A stretch of 64,000 nt of DNA from Lanius collurio (GCA_020086605.1 JACBWW010000007.1:24078956-24142955); one strand, 5' to 3'; shown: positions 37,166 through 51,067, counted from the stretch's first letter. Numbers and translations: made by a program. The notes: generated from the letters alone by a model not told the origin.

Positions 37166-38190
37166 GAATATATACCATCTTTGGAATAATCAATAATTTA
37201 AATAATCTATTACCAGAAACATGAACTTTAAATGACTGAGCAGCACATTCACATTTGTCTTTGTGTCCATGTGTAAACTTTTTAAAGCTAAACTGGGGGA
37301 CTGTTGCGGTGGATCCCCCTGACCAGGGAGTGAAGTGGATTTTACATTAAATAGAAAATGTCATGCAAAAATTTATGTTAGTAGTGATGTTTCTCAACTG
37401 ATTAAACTACATGCAAGTCAGTTTTATAAATGGAGGACAAGGACACATGTTCTTACAACAATTCTATAAATATGCTTTGCAAAACGTTTATGTGGGCTCA
37501 GTGTGTGGGCACATTCACAAATAGATGTGCTAACTCCCTTCTTCCTGATGACCAATAACCAGAAGAGGAAAAAGAGGAGATCCCTTTTAGAAGAATAGTC
37601 TAGACAGTTCAAAAATAGCATCTGTGCCCTTGCCAGGTACACAGAAACCTGAAAAAGTAGGAACCATGGTGCTTACTAAAACCAGAGTGTTGTTTTGACT
37701 GTGTTTTCCATCCACCCTCAATATTCTGGATTTCAGCAAGGAGATTCACACTCATTCAGGTCCCAGAAAAGGCCACTTCATCCTAAGGCTTAATTGAGAG
37801 GAACCATCAGCGGGTTTCCAGGTGATCTTCATGCAGTGCAAAATCCTGAACATTAGGAATATTGGTGATGCAAAGCAGCAAGAGGTTTCAGAAGCTGAGA
37901 TGTCATCAGAGCTTTAGCTGATCCTTTCTCTATTTGTTCTAATAAAGCTCCTGTTTGTTTGCTTGGCCTGGGGAAGGAGTTAAAGGTAGCAAGGAAAATC
38001 ACATTCTCTCTTTTCTGTCAGTGTGTTTCAAAAAAAAAAATAGCAGAGTTGTTTATTCTTCTAAGTCAATGTGCATGTTCTGTGCACTCAGGATGACATT
38101 CCCTCACTGGAGACATGTGGAGTTAGATAACATCAATTTATGTTAAATAATCTTAAAATAGAAACACATACAGTGCTGTTTTAAACTTAC
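37166..38190. other. Non-coding span
   Basis: A/T-rich unique-looking sequence between the CR1 fragment and the candidate exon at 38191. A 72-codon minus frame has no motif. There is a 10-A run near 38031. Confidence 0.5.
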
Positions 38191-38396
38191 CAGATAGTGC
38201 TTTCTCAGAGTCTGATTCTGCATGTTGTTTTTTGTTTTCTTTCACTGTGTGGGAAATATTATCTTGTGTTTTAGTGGATGTGGTCATTTTCTCTCTGTGG
38301 CTAAGTTTATAAATTCTTGCAGGTTCTGTTCCCACATTTGGGGACTCTACATTTCCCTCAAGATCCTGGGTGAGCAGGAGTTTGTAAATCTCCACT
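38191..38396 (-). CDS. Candidate internal exon of 206 nt, unknown protein
   Basis: The minus strand shows the acceptor GTGAAGGCTCTTTTGCAG before 38396 and a consensus donor CACTATCTG|GTAAGT after 38191. The 206 nt hold one base of a split codon, 68 open codons and one leftover base. Segments read VEIYKLLLTQDLEGNVESPN, then EPARIYKLSHREKMTTSTK, then a polar tail with ENKKQHAESDSEKALS. This looks like a short structured part followed by a disordered Ser/Lys/Glu-rich part. The candidate at 47527-47605 upstream leaves two bases, which this exon completes to Arg. No family recognised. It is one of the better-supported exon calls, but open frames of this length still arise by chance at a modest rate. 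Confidence 0.38.
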
Positions 38397-39005
38397 CTGC
38401 AAAAGAGCCTTCACAAACCTGAAGTGACTGAAACTAGAGAGCCCAGGGACAGCAAGAGCTGCTGCAGGAAGGTTTATCATGCAATGATCTGGGATATTAA
38501 AGATTTTAATTTCTAAGTGGAGTGCTAATGCTGCATGCACACAGTGTATCAATATAATAAAGTAAGGCTGCAACCATCAGATCACATCATAGCCTGACCA
38601 ATTTGAATTTACAATACTTAATTATAAATTACTACGTTTAGCACCACCAAACTTCAAGTCTATAAACACTAACTCCAACCTGCTCTTACTAGCTGCAATA
38701 CATTTGCCATTAGAAACTAAGCACTGTGGAGAGACTAATGTTTAATTGTTTTTATCTTCTCCTCACAAAGTTTTGATACTGTCAATATGAAGACAGTTCT
38801 GCAGGTCAAAGCTGATGAAGTCACCAAGCTGCTACAGACAGAGCTACCTTAACTTGGATTTACTTGATACTTCTCCTGCCACAGCAAGCATGCTCTTTAA
38901 CTGCTCCTTTCCTGGTCTTCCACCATGCTGTAAATTTGTCCAAGTAGCTAAACAGTCAACGCAACACACTATACAAAAGACAGAAGAGAGATTGGGCTTG
39001 AAAAA

Positions 39006-39029
39006 ACTTTCTCTTGAAAAAGAGAAAGT
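39006..39029. repeat. 10-bp perfect hairpin with GAAA tetraloop
   Basis: ACTTTCTCTT, GAAA, AAGAGAAAGT: ten perfect pairs closed by a GNRA-type tetraloop when read on the plus strand. A stem of this size is not far beyond chance in 64 kb, so it is noted mainly for its loop. Confidence 0.8.
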
Positions 39030-40573
39030 GAGCTTAAATTTAACAGGTTTTGTGTTGTGCCTGCTTTTCCCCTGCCCCCCCCTTCCTTAACTCCATGGCA
39101 TGCATCAGCTCTCAAGGCACACCACCAAAGTCATTGTCAAACTCTAGCCTTAATTTCCCACAGATATTAAAGTCCCTAAACCCAAAAGTATTACAAGTAG
39201 AAAAACATCAGTGCTGGACAGAGTCCAGATCTGATAATACAATACACAATTAAAGGCTCGGCAATTTAACAAATGACAGAAGCTTCCTAACCACATCAAG
39301 AAATACCTCACTATGCACACACTACAAGAGGCATTTTCTGAAGCTTTATAAATAACCTGTTTCTTGTATTTACACTCTCCAAAGAGTTACTGTCAATTCT
39401 TCTCATAAAGCACTGCACACAAAAACCAGACAAATTAAGTGCTGCAGCCAAAGGTGATTCCTCCCAGCCCTTAGAAGCAACCATGCTTACAGTGCTGAAC
39501 CAGTGATGCATTTTGCAACAAACATTGCTTGGAATGAAAGAAAATCAGCACACTCAGGAAATCTTACTCTTTCTACAACAGCCATTTTAAGAGAGTAAGG
39601 AAATAACAGTGACTAGATATATTTGTTTAATCCAAAGATGCTGGTGTTTTACTCCATGATCTAATTCAAGCAAGAAGCAAAATAAAAGGAAACGGTAGAA
39701 AATTACTTACGTGGAAAAAGAATTCTTGTTCCTCAGCAGACTAACCTTATTTCAAAATTACAGGTACCTGACAAGAATTTGCTCTAACAAGAGCAAAAAG
39801 TTCATAGTTGCTTGGCCTAGCAAGTATAAGTAATTATTTTCTGAATTGACAAGTCATTGTAAATGGAACTTCATACTTTTAACTGCAAATCTTCTCAAGT
39901 ATAGATTGAATCCTAACTTTGATCTGAGATGCCACACCACCATATTTATTTGAATTCCTACATCATATATGGAGACTCAATACAACCCAATTTTCACAGA
40001 GGTGACAAAACAGGGTAATGCTGAGGAAACTAAAGCAAATCTTTCAAAATCAATAAAATCCTACGCCAGACTTCCAAGCTATCTGACAAGCACCAAACTT
40101 GCTTAATAAGCTGGTATTCATCATTCAGATCTTAGGCTGCAGAAAAAGAATTGTATGTATGGTATCAGACTAACAGAGAAACAAGCAAAGAAAAAAAAAA
40201 TTTTGACCCAGCCATCTGTACCATCATCCCGGATCAGTTATTGACGCAGCCAAGCACATCACATAAGCACCCCCAATACTATTGCTGCACTTTTGCTCCT
40301 AGTTACCAGAGAAAGTGCACTTTGGCACCTAGTTCATAGTCTGTAACAAATGACCTTTTCTGTTTCAGAGATGAAAATTCTCTGATGACTATTTTTCCAT
40401 CTTACCAACCGGTGTTAGACTGAAGTAAGTCAGACGTGGTGATGACCTCAAGCAGACCTGAGGTTCATTCACAGCAAGGTGAGGCAGCCCCCTCTCATGA
40501 CATAGCACACTTCAAAGCCTCTCATAATGTGGAGTTTAAACTCAGAATCAGACATCTCTGGTAATTCAGCATT

Positions 40574-40646
40574 TAAAAAAAAAAACAAAAAACAAACAAC
40601 CAAAAAAAAAAAAACCAAAAAAACCAAAACAAAACAAAAAAAAAAC
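40574..40646 (+). repeat. A-rich low-complexity tract (A with C)
   Basis: About 73 bases of A runs broken by single or double C. No element precedes it. It is the longest such tract in the window. Confidence 0.9.
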
Positions 40647-43600
40647 CCAGATGAGTCATTGAAGTGTTCCTGTTCCTGTAGCAGGAATGGCAGGAATGAA
40701 GATAAACAGTGAACATGTGCATGGTTCCTTGCATTTCTAGGTCTCTATGTTGGTACTTCACTAAGGGCTTTTGTATTTTTTCACTCAGATTGGAAAGTTC
40801 CCAAAGCACTGCTCACCTCTAGAATGCATGAATTGGCTTCCCTGGAAATAGCACTCAGCTGGAAAAGAACATGAGTTATAAAAGTAATAATTACACCAGG
40901 TAATAAGAGAAAGAAATCCTCCGTGTTTACATTTTAAATTTATGAAGCACTTTGCTATAGTCAGAATTCACGTGGCATAAAATATAGGTGGGCAGACTGA
41001 AGACAATTTTAACAGCCTAGTTTTCCTTTAATTCTATGATTCTACCATCTTCCTTACATCTTGGTCATTCCTTCCCATCATCCACACTTTTAATCCATAC
41101 TGTACTGTCCACATCAGCATACAGAATCAGAAGCAGTCTGGGCACCCTGATACTACATTATCCTGTACACAGGGAGAAGTTCAGTTTTCCATACACCCAG
41201 ACTGGCATGGTGGAAGACATGTGTTACCCAAAAGCCTAGACATTTCCAGAAAAAACTTTGCTAACAGACAGTCATCATTCCCTGAGAAAGATGTGCTAAT
41301 TAGAAAATGAGTATGTTTTTGCAACTTCTTTAAAATGTCATCTCAGGAACTCCTTGAGTTTTCATGAGGAATAAAATCTCTTCCTGCCTTTTTTTTTTTT
41401 TTTCAACAAGACTTTAAATCTCCTCTTGCCTTCAGGTAGCTTTTTCTATAGCCAAGAGCATAACATTTCCTTACATTGTTACTGATGCTCTAATTATGAG
41501 TGCAGCATTTGCCCAGGAAATAATAGGAACTCATAGATTATATTATCTAAACGAAGTACTATTTCCCTTCCCACTCATTTGGAAGCCATCCCAAATAAAG
41601 CCTAACACACAGCTTACAAGTTTCATGCCCACTTGGGACTACATTAACAGCAGCAGATTTGTATGTAAGTAAATGCATCATAATTCTATGCTGTCACAGC
41701 TTTGATGGACACTTGGAAATTTGCAGTAAACTCTGTGAAGTGCAGAAGAGTTTCTGTGCTTTTAAACCCAACCCATGATTACACAAAAATCTCCATTTCA
41801 CATTTTATTTTGCCTCTTAAAGCAGAGTTTGAGCCCTCAGAGTTGTGCAGAGAAGTTGGGAAATATGTTAATGTTTAGAAAAAAAAAAGGGTCACTGCGC
41901 ACATATTTTTTAAAATACATCTCTGTATTTTTCAAGCCATCTCATGATTTCTTAATGCTCCAGATTGGACAGTTTGGCTGCAAAGGAGTTTTACAGAATT
42001 TTAAAAGAGGTATGGCAAGCTATGAGAAGGATGAAAATACATGCATAGCTTTCTCTCTGTCAAAGCATGATTTGCAGATCTCCTGAATAAAAAGGCAGCT
42101 GGAAAGCAAAACACTTCTAGGGATGGTTAACTGTAGAATTAATTTGCTGTTGGTTTGGTCATTTGTGAATCTTACAAATATGTTCCCACAGTAGAGAGAG
42201 GAACCAAATTAAGAATTTCTGTTATTTATAGTGCTTCAATAGAAGAGCAGTTCTAGTGTACTACATCTGGAAATTAATGTTTGTATATTAAATAAGTTTG
42301 CTATGAAAATTAAACTACGCAAAACTCTAAGCATGGATTGTGTACCTTCTAAAAATACAAGCAGAAATACACATAACTGCAGTATTGATAATAAATTTTA
42401 AAAGCCCCAACATCCACAAGAAATTACACACTTCATTATCAGACTGTGGTTCTACATACATTTTTGTCCAAACATATCCTTACTCACGCCATACTAAACA
42501 AGGCATATCCATTTGGGATATGAAGTTACAACAGTGCAATAGTAATAGCTATCTTCACAGAATTCAGATTAATTTTCACTATGGTGAAAAAAAAGTATGA
42601 GGAAACTGAGCTTATGTCAGTGCTTTACAGACCATAACAAAAAGCAATTAAGAAGAAAAGCACAAAGAGTTCCCATCTCCCTGGTTTGGCAAAATGATCT
42701 GGAAAAAAAACTCTCAAATTATTTGCAAAGTAAGTTCACCGAGGAATTATTTTGGATTGACACTACTATTACATTTCCTTCTGACATTCTATAGTCTACT
42801 ATATTTAATCCCAATCAATATTTATATTATATTGTCAGGTTATATGCCATGGTTCTGACATTATACTCAGTGTAGGCAGTTTCCACTTCTTAGGATAACA
42901 ATTCAGTCAGATGTAATATTAAGTAAGATTTTAAGACACCAGATGGCATCACTTAGTTATTTTTAACTGTTGCACACTGACCATTTACTGTGTATCATAA
43001 TTCATTTTTGAAGATTAGTAAATGGAGCTTATAGACAGCCCAGAAAAGGGACATTTAAAAAAAAAAATTACAGGTTTACCCATCTGGTTGCCATAATCTG
43101 TACTGAGTGTCCTGCAGGCATTTTAAGAGTGCACCGTTTCCCACAGCTGTAGCTGCCCTTCTTTGGATTCACCAGGTACTTCTGAGTCCCCAGCTGAAGG
43201 CATTATTTTCCTCCCTAGATCAGTGATAGCAATTTCAGGCTTTCAGCAACCTGTCAGCTGTGACTACAGCTTAGTGTGAATTATAGACATTTCCTCGTTT
43301 GTTCCCACTGGGATTGCTATCTGAGCTACATCATGCCATCAGACACAGAATCACAAAATATTTCAAACCATTATTAAAGAAGTTGTCCATTCAACAAATT
43401 GGAGTTGACAAAAATGGTGAATGCCAGAAAGGCTCCTCATGCCCACAGAGCATCACACAGGAAATAACAGCCGGGATGAAAACAGACCTGGCTCTAAGCT
43501 TTGAGAGGGACTGCAAAACCAGATCTGCTATTCCATCTTCCTTTTATAATTTCTTTCTCAATGTTCCTTGTATAATATCTATGATCTTGTAGGATGATGT

Positions 43601-46600
43601 AAAAAAGGCAGAAGAATGTATTTCCTTTGTCAATTCAGATGACACGCAGATTTTAAAAGGTAAACTTTAAAAACAGAGATGTCTGTACACAGGTTCAAAC
43701 TGCCTGGGGAAAGGGGAATTCAGAGATAACAATGTACCAAGTAATTTTTCTGAACCCTTTTCAGAATAATAAAAACATGTTCTACACAGGGTATTAAGAA
43801 AGTGCCTGTCACAGTAGTTAGTAGGTGTTACAGTCAGAGTGTGTGATCAAAGAGGTGTATTTTTCCATGTACCACTCAGTCAGAATGCAGAAATGCACTG
43901 TGGAGAACTTGAGCTTACAATGCCACCAGAGAACAGTCAGCTGGACCACCTTCATCAGGCTCATAGCAAGACTTGTAAGTTCAAGGATGGTGGCCCATAG
44001 TGTAGGCCTGGTGCAGAGGTGTCCCTATGCTGGTTCATTCCTGGTAAGGCCATTGGAATCTGTCTCCTCCTGAGCCATACAGTACTCCAGAGTACAGCAG
44101 AGGGTTCCTTGGAACCTTGCATGAAAGACATGCATGAGAAATGGGGAGAGAAGGGAAAAAATAGGGTCAGAGTACAGGAGAAACACTCTACTTCTCACAC
44201 CCACATACACAGCCCTGCTTTTCTTTAACCACTCCTAACTTTTTCTGCAGTCTCACCTTTTTAAAAATCTGTATTCAGAGAGCTATGCTGTACATACTGT
44301 CTGAACTTGGAGATGGCAGTCTTACAGAATATTAAGCAATTCTCTGCAGGGTCCTCAAGAGTATTCTTACTTGCTGGGTAAGTGCATATGCCCACTAGAA
44401 TTCATGCTGAGTATTTAGTGTGCATTTTAGAGCAGCCAGGAGCTTGACCTGAGAATGTTCTGTTGGTAGTAATAGATTTTTAATGAATAATGAGTCATGA
44501 AAACCAGCAGAGCAAAGGAACTTATGTGGAAGCTGCTGATTTCTTCAGAAAAGAAAAAAAATACTGCAGAAAATACTGAAAACAAACATTAGAAGTAATG
44601 AAGAGGTTATAAAATAATTTCATTTTCTGTCTTCATAAGGCTCTGTTTTCTCCCCTAGCACTCAGATCAGCACTGCACTTCCAAAGCATTCATCCTTTCT
44701 GCTCTAAGCCTAGGGCAGAAATAAGCCTTTTCAGTCACTCAGAGAATGTCAGTATACTTCTGGAAAGCAAACAGAGCTACAAAAGCTGTGAGGAACAGAA
44801 GGGGAAAGAAGGGAAAGTATCAATCTCTTCTACAATTAATTGCTCCACTCTTACTTTCTTTAATGGAAGCCACTTTTTAAAGTGTTGTTAGTGTGTGCAT
44901 TAGACAACATTTCTTTTCCCAATGGGTTAATTTCTTTTCCAACCTGCTAGCAATACAGACTGTAGAATGCAGAATCCATAACAGAATGAATTCAACTTAT
45001 ATATTCAACAAAAATGTGAATCCAAACTAACAGCACTCTTACTAATGTCTCGATAATTGGCATTGGTACTCACTGTAGCCATATGTTTTCTGCTGAGTCG
45101 GTTTTGAAATACCAGTCCAAAAGGTAGTAGACAGAAGATAGAAGAATAAATTCCTAGAGGTCACCAAATAGTCAGTAATGTTATTTGTAATGAACATCAC
45201 AACCATAACAACAAGAATTATCTAACACAGTTGACTACAGTTGCAGTGGTTAGCCTCAAGTGCTCCTGCCCTGTCCTATCTTAGAGCTGCAGCTCCACAA
45301 AACACAATATGGAGGCAGAAGCCAAAATCCACAAGACACAAGCTTAACAGGTCTGTCCTCAGCATCAGAAGTGATGTCACATGGACGTCAAATTTTATCT
45401 GAAGCATACTCATTGAAGTATCAGACCCTATTTTAACATTACTTAGACGTCTAAAATTACACATAGAGGTCTCACAGGGCTTTCTAAGCCAGAAGCAAGT
45501 CAGTTGCCTAAGCCCAGTTCCAGTCATCGGCTAGTTAACTTGTTTTAAACACAGTAAGATGCCACTGAGGACTTCCAGTACATTTATGTACCTAGGCATT
45601 TCCAAATATCTGGTTTCTAGGTACAGGCAAAGTGAAGCCCTTTAAAACTCCTCACTATGGAAGCCTTTCTGTCCTATTTAATGAATTTTGTGGTAACTGA
45701 ATCTCACAATCAACCTATGTACTGTATTCTTTATGCAGAGGCACACATACAGAAACAGAGGAAAAGTATTTTCTAAAATCACAGGGAAAGCTCTGTAGAC
45801 ATGCCCCCATTATTTTATAAAATAAAGCCAGCTACAGCGAGCTTTTGAACTAATCTGTGTAAATGAATCATTACATTCTCCCCAGGAGAATTTATTTATT
45901 TACTTCTGACAGGAAAAAGCAGATTTCCAGAGCACCAACAATTCCTACCATGAACCCCAAAAGGATTCAGGTCATGATTTGCCTTCCTGCACCTTCAGAA
46001 TTACTTCCTTCCCAAATCTTCCTTCCCCTTTTTTCCTAGACTAGTCTTCCTACCTAAATTCTGGATTTAAATAAGCAGTAAGAATGTTTCTCAAGTGTAT
46101 AACAATCTACTTACACCTTTATCCCAAATCCCAGCTGTCTTAGTTGGTTCGCAGACACCTGTGCAGCAAATACCAAAGGGACTGGCTATCTCCTCAGTTC
46201 CTTCAACAGAGTGCAATTCTGAAAACATGAAAAATTATCTCCTCCTTTCTGTCTTCTACAGTGCTTTTGAACTGGTGGTGGGAGGAGCAGAAAGTCTCCC
46301 TGTCTTGCAATGTGAGAAAAAGCCTATCAGAAGTGACTCACCAACATTAATCATATATACACCAGATTGAAAGGCACTCAGAACACGAAGTCTGAATCCC
46401 AGCCTCAGTTAACCAAATGAGAAGCAAATTGCTCGGTACCGTCATATTCTTTTAACTGCTCTGTCTCTACAGTTTTGCACGATGAAGCTGATGAATATAA
46501 ATTTATTGTTTCTAGCACTGAACTTTTACAGAGAAGTGCTTCTGAATGTTTTGGAAGAACAAGCAGCTGAGTAGCATGCAACTTCCTATGTGTTGAAATG

Positions 46601-46968
46601 AATAAGCACCAGTGTAAAGGTTTTCTCATGTAAAACATTCACATTCACACCACTTACCACCTGGTCTGTACATTAAAATGAATATCCTTATAGCTTAACC
46701 AAGCAGATGAAGATCAGAATCTTAAATAATCAAATCACACTGCAGCTTGAGATATTCCATCTTCTGTCTGCTTCTCACGGGGAGTATTGTGAGTTTTTAT
46801 TCACTAACACAAAATCCAAGTATAAAAATCCAGAGCGTGCTGCTTAGATTCAAGACTTCAGCTAAATATTGGGGATGAGTAGATTTGAAGAAAATAAGAA
46901 ACATAGTAAGAAAAGGTCCTATTGTCTCCAAAAGGAAGTTTAAGAATGAGGGGATTTCTTTTCTTATT

Positions 46969-46998
46969 AAAACAAACAAACAAACAAAAAAAAAAACA
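46969..46998 (+). repeat. (AAAC)n simple repeat with A run
   Basis: Four or so AAAC units followed by an A run. Ordinary microsatellite. Confidence 0.9.
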
Positions 46999-47526
46999 CA
47001 ACAAAGCCATGTTTGGAAATATATACACGCTACTTGAATCTACAAAGCAGAGAATTTTCCCATTCACACTATGTGTGCCATACTGCTCTACATTCTTCAT
47101 AAACTGGACTCAGGCTCTTTGCCTTTCTGGTATTTTTAACTCTATGTAATACCAACTATCCAGCTCCCAAAGCTGGATATTCCCAGAATTACATATGAAG
47201 AATATTCTATTAGCCATAAAAAACAACAGTACAATTACAAACAGTAAACTACACTCCTCCTATTTTTAGTGAAGTATTCCAATGCCCAGAACTAGATTAC
47301 AGTCTGTCATAGTCCTGTAAATTCAGGATAAATCAAGTGCTGCTCTAACATTACCTTGGCATAAAAGAAATCAAGATTTCACTGCAATATAGTGCTTGAG
47401 CTACTGCCAAGTTAACAATTTCTACTGGCATTTAATTACAGTGCATTTCCTGAAGCTAAGGCACAGCTTTAGCATGAGCAGGTCTGCTCTGAGCAAGACA
47501 CTTTTTCTGTTCAGATCAACACTTAC

Positions 47527-47605
47527 CTGACAAATAGGTTTAATATGTAGCAATGTGTGACACACAAAACCAAGCAAGGACGTAAATTTAGCTGGTCACT
47601 GATTG
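47527..47605 (-). CDS. Candidate internal exon of 79 nt, unknown protein
   Basis: The minus strand has a full-consensus donor TTTGTCAG|GTAAGT after 47527 and a good acceptor GGGTTGAATATTCTCTAG before 47605. After two split-codon bases the frame reads 25 codons, including SDQLNLRPCLVLCVTH and YILNLFV, and leaves AG. Joining to 38191-38396 gives Arg at the junction and keeps the frame open. Cys-rich hydrophobic sequence; no family recognised. The candidate exon at 49164-49225 upstream ends in phase 0 and does not join directly. Confidence 0.33.
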
Positions 47606-49163
47606 CTAGAGAATATTCAACCCAAACATTATAACTATAACTGTAAATAATAACAATACTTACATAAATACTACCTATGTTTTGCAAACATAAGAACAAA
47701 GTGGACAGATTTTCTTCTAGGCAGATGTACTTAAAAGAGTCCTGGCTAAAAACTGGGTTCTGATATATTTTAGACATTTATACTCCCCTAGAGAAAATGC
47801 TTGCATGACTTCAGAGCTTCAGTCTGTTCTAGTTCATCACACAACGTAAGAGCTTGCTGCTTTGGACAGACCATGTCTTGCTCCTGGTATTCCCTCTCCC
47901 AAATCTTGACAGGAAGCAGGACTTCCAGAAAGAGCAAAGTGATAATCTCACTCTCTGTGACATGGGAGTATGGCTTTTTGTATAAGTATGCTGCTTCAGA
48001 CTTGGGTCACAACCACTCACTTCAAGAAGCTCTCTGAGGTATATTGACCTTGTGCTCTCATCCTTTGAAACATATCAGTGACTTTGCCATCCAAAACCTG
48101 AGGTACCCCAAAACACTACTCACTTCTGAGACACTTGGGTCTGCTTGTACATCATTCAAGAAAACAAAAATCCAGAAAGTAGAATCCTAAACTGTCCATG
48201 ACACCACATTTAAAGGAGTCCCTGGTAATGTCAGTAAACTAAGCTAGCCAGTGAGAAAAGAGTTAAATGGGACCTGGCAGGGTGGAATAGCTACAGAACC
48301 CCAGCACAGACCCAACACCATCTCTCTCTTTTGTGAATGCACAGGAAGACAACTTTGCCCTAAAGGAAGCTCACATCAATCTTTCAGTAAATGTTAGCTG
48401 GAGCAGGACCACACTCATTTGTTCTGCTTTCACACCTTGTTTATGGAAGTTTTTCTAATGTCTTAGCTGGCAAAAGTGCTGGACAGATGGAAGGCCTTTC
48501 CACAAGGGCTAAAACAGGGCCAGGCTCTGTTTTGTGAACAGAGAAGTTCACAACTTCTCACAAGATTCATGAAGGCTTTATCTTCCAAACTCAGTCACAA
48601 CTTTGTAAAGCAAGAAAGACAGAGATGTTTAAATTTTTGGTGACTGGGCTTTTTCACAGTATTTTGACATGTTTGAAAAAAAACAAACACATAAAGGGTT
48701 AGAGACATCCTAAGATGCAAACGTCCCTGAAGAACAACACATCCTCTGGGTAAAGATTGTATGTACTAAGTAAAAAGGAAGACTGGTGATAAAGTGATCC
48801 AAATTGCTACTGATGGTCCCAATGCCACGTTATTGTAGCTTGATGTGCAAAAGTGTGCAAGATCTTGAAAAATCATATTAATAATGTACAAAAGTTCAGT
48901 CTAAGGACTATCACTTTGGTTGTTACATAAGATCCTATGAAGAGAAAAGCAGAAGAAGGTAAGCTTTTGTTTCTTGGTAGATTGAGAACATAAAAAAATG
49001 ACTGCTTGATTTTACTTTAAAAATGAACATCTCTGCTCTCTTTTCTGCACTGTTAGAAATAAGTGGGAAAAATACCTCACACTGTTTGAGAGGTGTGACT
49101 AGTAAGAACAAATCAACCATGATGAGCTTGCAAACTATGTTTATAACAAAATATACAACTTAC

Positions 49164-49225
49164 TGAATCCAGAGCAGCAGAGGGGATCAATCCATATTCC
49201 TGTGAAGTACCCAGCTCAAAAATCA
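49164..49225 (-). CDS. Possible short internal exon, unknown protein
   Basis: On the minus strand a T-rich tract (CTTTTGTTTTGGTTTTCTC) precedes the acceptor ATTGAAG at 49226. The donor GGATTCA|GTAAGT follows 49164. After two split-codon bases the frame reads IFELGTSQEYGLIPSAALDS, 20 codons, ending in phase 0. A second acceptor, CTTCACAG, would shorten it to EYGLIPSAALDS. The sequence is convincingly protein-like in composition but too short to assign. It does not share phase with 47527-47605, so an intervening exon would be needed. Confidence 0.22.
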
Positions 49226-50992
49226 CTTCAATTTACATGTGAGAAAACCAAAACAAAAGGTTTGTGCCACATGTCTAACAGAGACTGTACATAGGTGTTT
49301 AAATTTAGACCAGGGAAATTGCCCACGTTTCCACAACCCTCCTGCTACGAGCAGTAAAGTGTCTGTCTGGTGTCCATACCTCAGCCCCACCACACCACAC
49401 TACCATCCACACAGCAGCGACTGAAAAGGCAGAAAGTACAGGAGATGGTCTCCCAGAGAACCACGTAAAAGGCCATGTGCTTACAGGACAAAGAGATGAC
49501 CACAGTTTTCATTCAAAAACACAGAAATAGGCTCTTCTGTAAAAAAAAGAGCTTCATGGTCAGAACACTAAGCAGATATGGGAATATATTTCTGAAAAAA
49601 AAAATAAAACAAAGAACAAAAAAAAACCCTAAGATAATGGTGAAGGGGGAAAAAAAAAATCAAATCCTCTAATTAAATCCAAAAATCAGACATGACCACC
49701 AGTGGAGGAAAAAAACAAAAAAATGAAACCAACATAATCAACCAGGGCAAACACAAATAGATTCCTGATTTTAGGCTATTCTCTAACCTAGTGGCTTGTA
49801 GCTCTTTCAAGAAACTGGAGTTGGAGCCTCCCTACAGGCCATGCTGGAGAACAGTGAACCCACATTTCCTGGGTCCTGTGCAGCCCTGTCTGGCACGCTG
49901 GCAGGTCTGTGACATGGCACCCGCTTCATCCCTCCCATTGCACAGGGAGCTTAGGCACACACTCGAGGCTCTAGTCTCCCCTCCAGAAAAAGCCAAGCAT
50001 TTCACAAGTGTGTTACAACTTTGCAGTTCGACACTTCCCTCCCTCCTTTAACTTAGCCCCAAGGAAATTGCTTAAGGTCAGCATGAAACCATTTGTAGAG
50101 GCAAGAATAGAAGTCCAGCAGCAGTCTCAGATGTGAACCGCACCCTGCTGCTCACTGCCCAAGTATGAGTGCATCGTTCAAGATCCAGGGCTTAATCCCT
50201 TCTCTTCTCTAGATGCTTTACAGCAACTGTTGTCAGGCTGGAACGCAGTGTGAAGAGTGCTGCATTTCAAGTACGTTTCTGTGCTCTTGTGACTCTGATT
50301 TGTCTTTCTTGTCTGTTTAGAAACATACTGAAGTAACATACACCATAAATAAAACAAATGTCTTTGAAAAGGCCTCAGCATGATGCTCACAAAGTCTTCT
50401 GCAGTTTGTGATTCAATCTTTTTTCTCTCCAGTTTAACCTGACATGTTGGCCTGGTATTAATCTGTGTGATGCTTCAGATATTTTCAGTAAGTCTTCTGA
50501 GACAAGTTTTCTTCCCATTTAGACTAAATTTGAGTTTTCATCCATGTTGTCTGAGATTTTTCACTGATTAGAGAACAAGTTCTAAACTGACAATACATTG
50601 ATATGGGGAAAATAGAAAGGGGCTGATCTGAATACAGAAAATCAGAAATTGCAAGGCTTTCTAAATAGAGAACTCTTGTGAAATTTGAGTCTCCAAGCCA
50701 ACAGGAAAGTTTTATCTTCTACACTTCTAATTAATTTCTAGCCCTGTTAAGTATACCAAAATACACACTTGCCTTTGTTTCTACCTAATGATGATACACG
50801 AGTGCCAGAAAATTATGTTGGTAAATAGGAATAATGACCATTCTCGATTGCGGTATAACAAGAAAGGAACAAAAGAGGGATCATGAAAAATCATAGAAGC
50901 AAGCATTAAATACCCAATGGGAACAATTCAGGGGAAGTTAATGAGTAGCCAACATGAGACTGAGCAGGAAATCAACAGTGTCAAAAACCTAT

Positions 50993-51067
50993 GAAAAAAG
51001 CAGCAAATGCAAACAAGGAGAACACAGAATGAAAAAGCAGCAAGTGTCAACAAGAAGAACACAGAAT
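50993..51067 (+). repeat. Tandem duplication of a 37-38-bp unit
   Basis: GAAAAAAGCAGCAAATGC... through CACAGAAT (50993-51030) is followed directly by GAAAAAGCAGCAAGTGTC... through CACAGAAT (51031-51067). The copies differ by one indel and about four substitutions. A degenerate third copy may begin at 51068. A local A-rich minisatellite start; no function inferred. Confidence 0.85.

Larger units (their letters stand above)
38397..47526. other. Non-coding span (possible long intron)
   Basis: A/T-rich. Contains a 10-bp stem with GAAA loop at 39006-39029, an A/C-rich low-complexity tract at 40574-40646, a 15-T run at 41389-41403 and an AAAC repeat at 46969-46998. Strong minus-strand donor words at 39708, 46340 and 46655 are not paired with good open exons. 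If the candidates at 47527 and 38191 are neighbours, this is one intron of about 9 kb. Confidence 0.5.
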
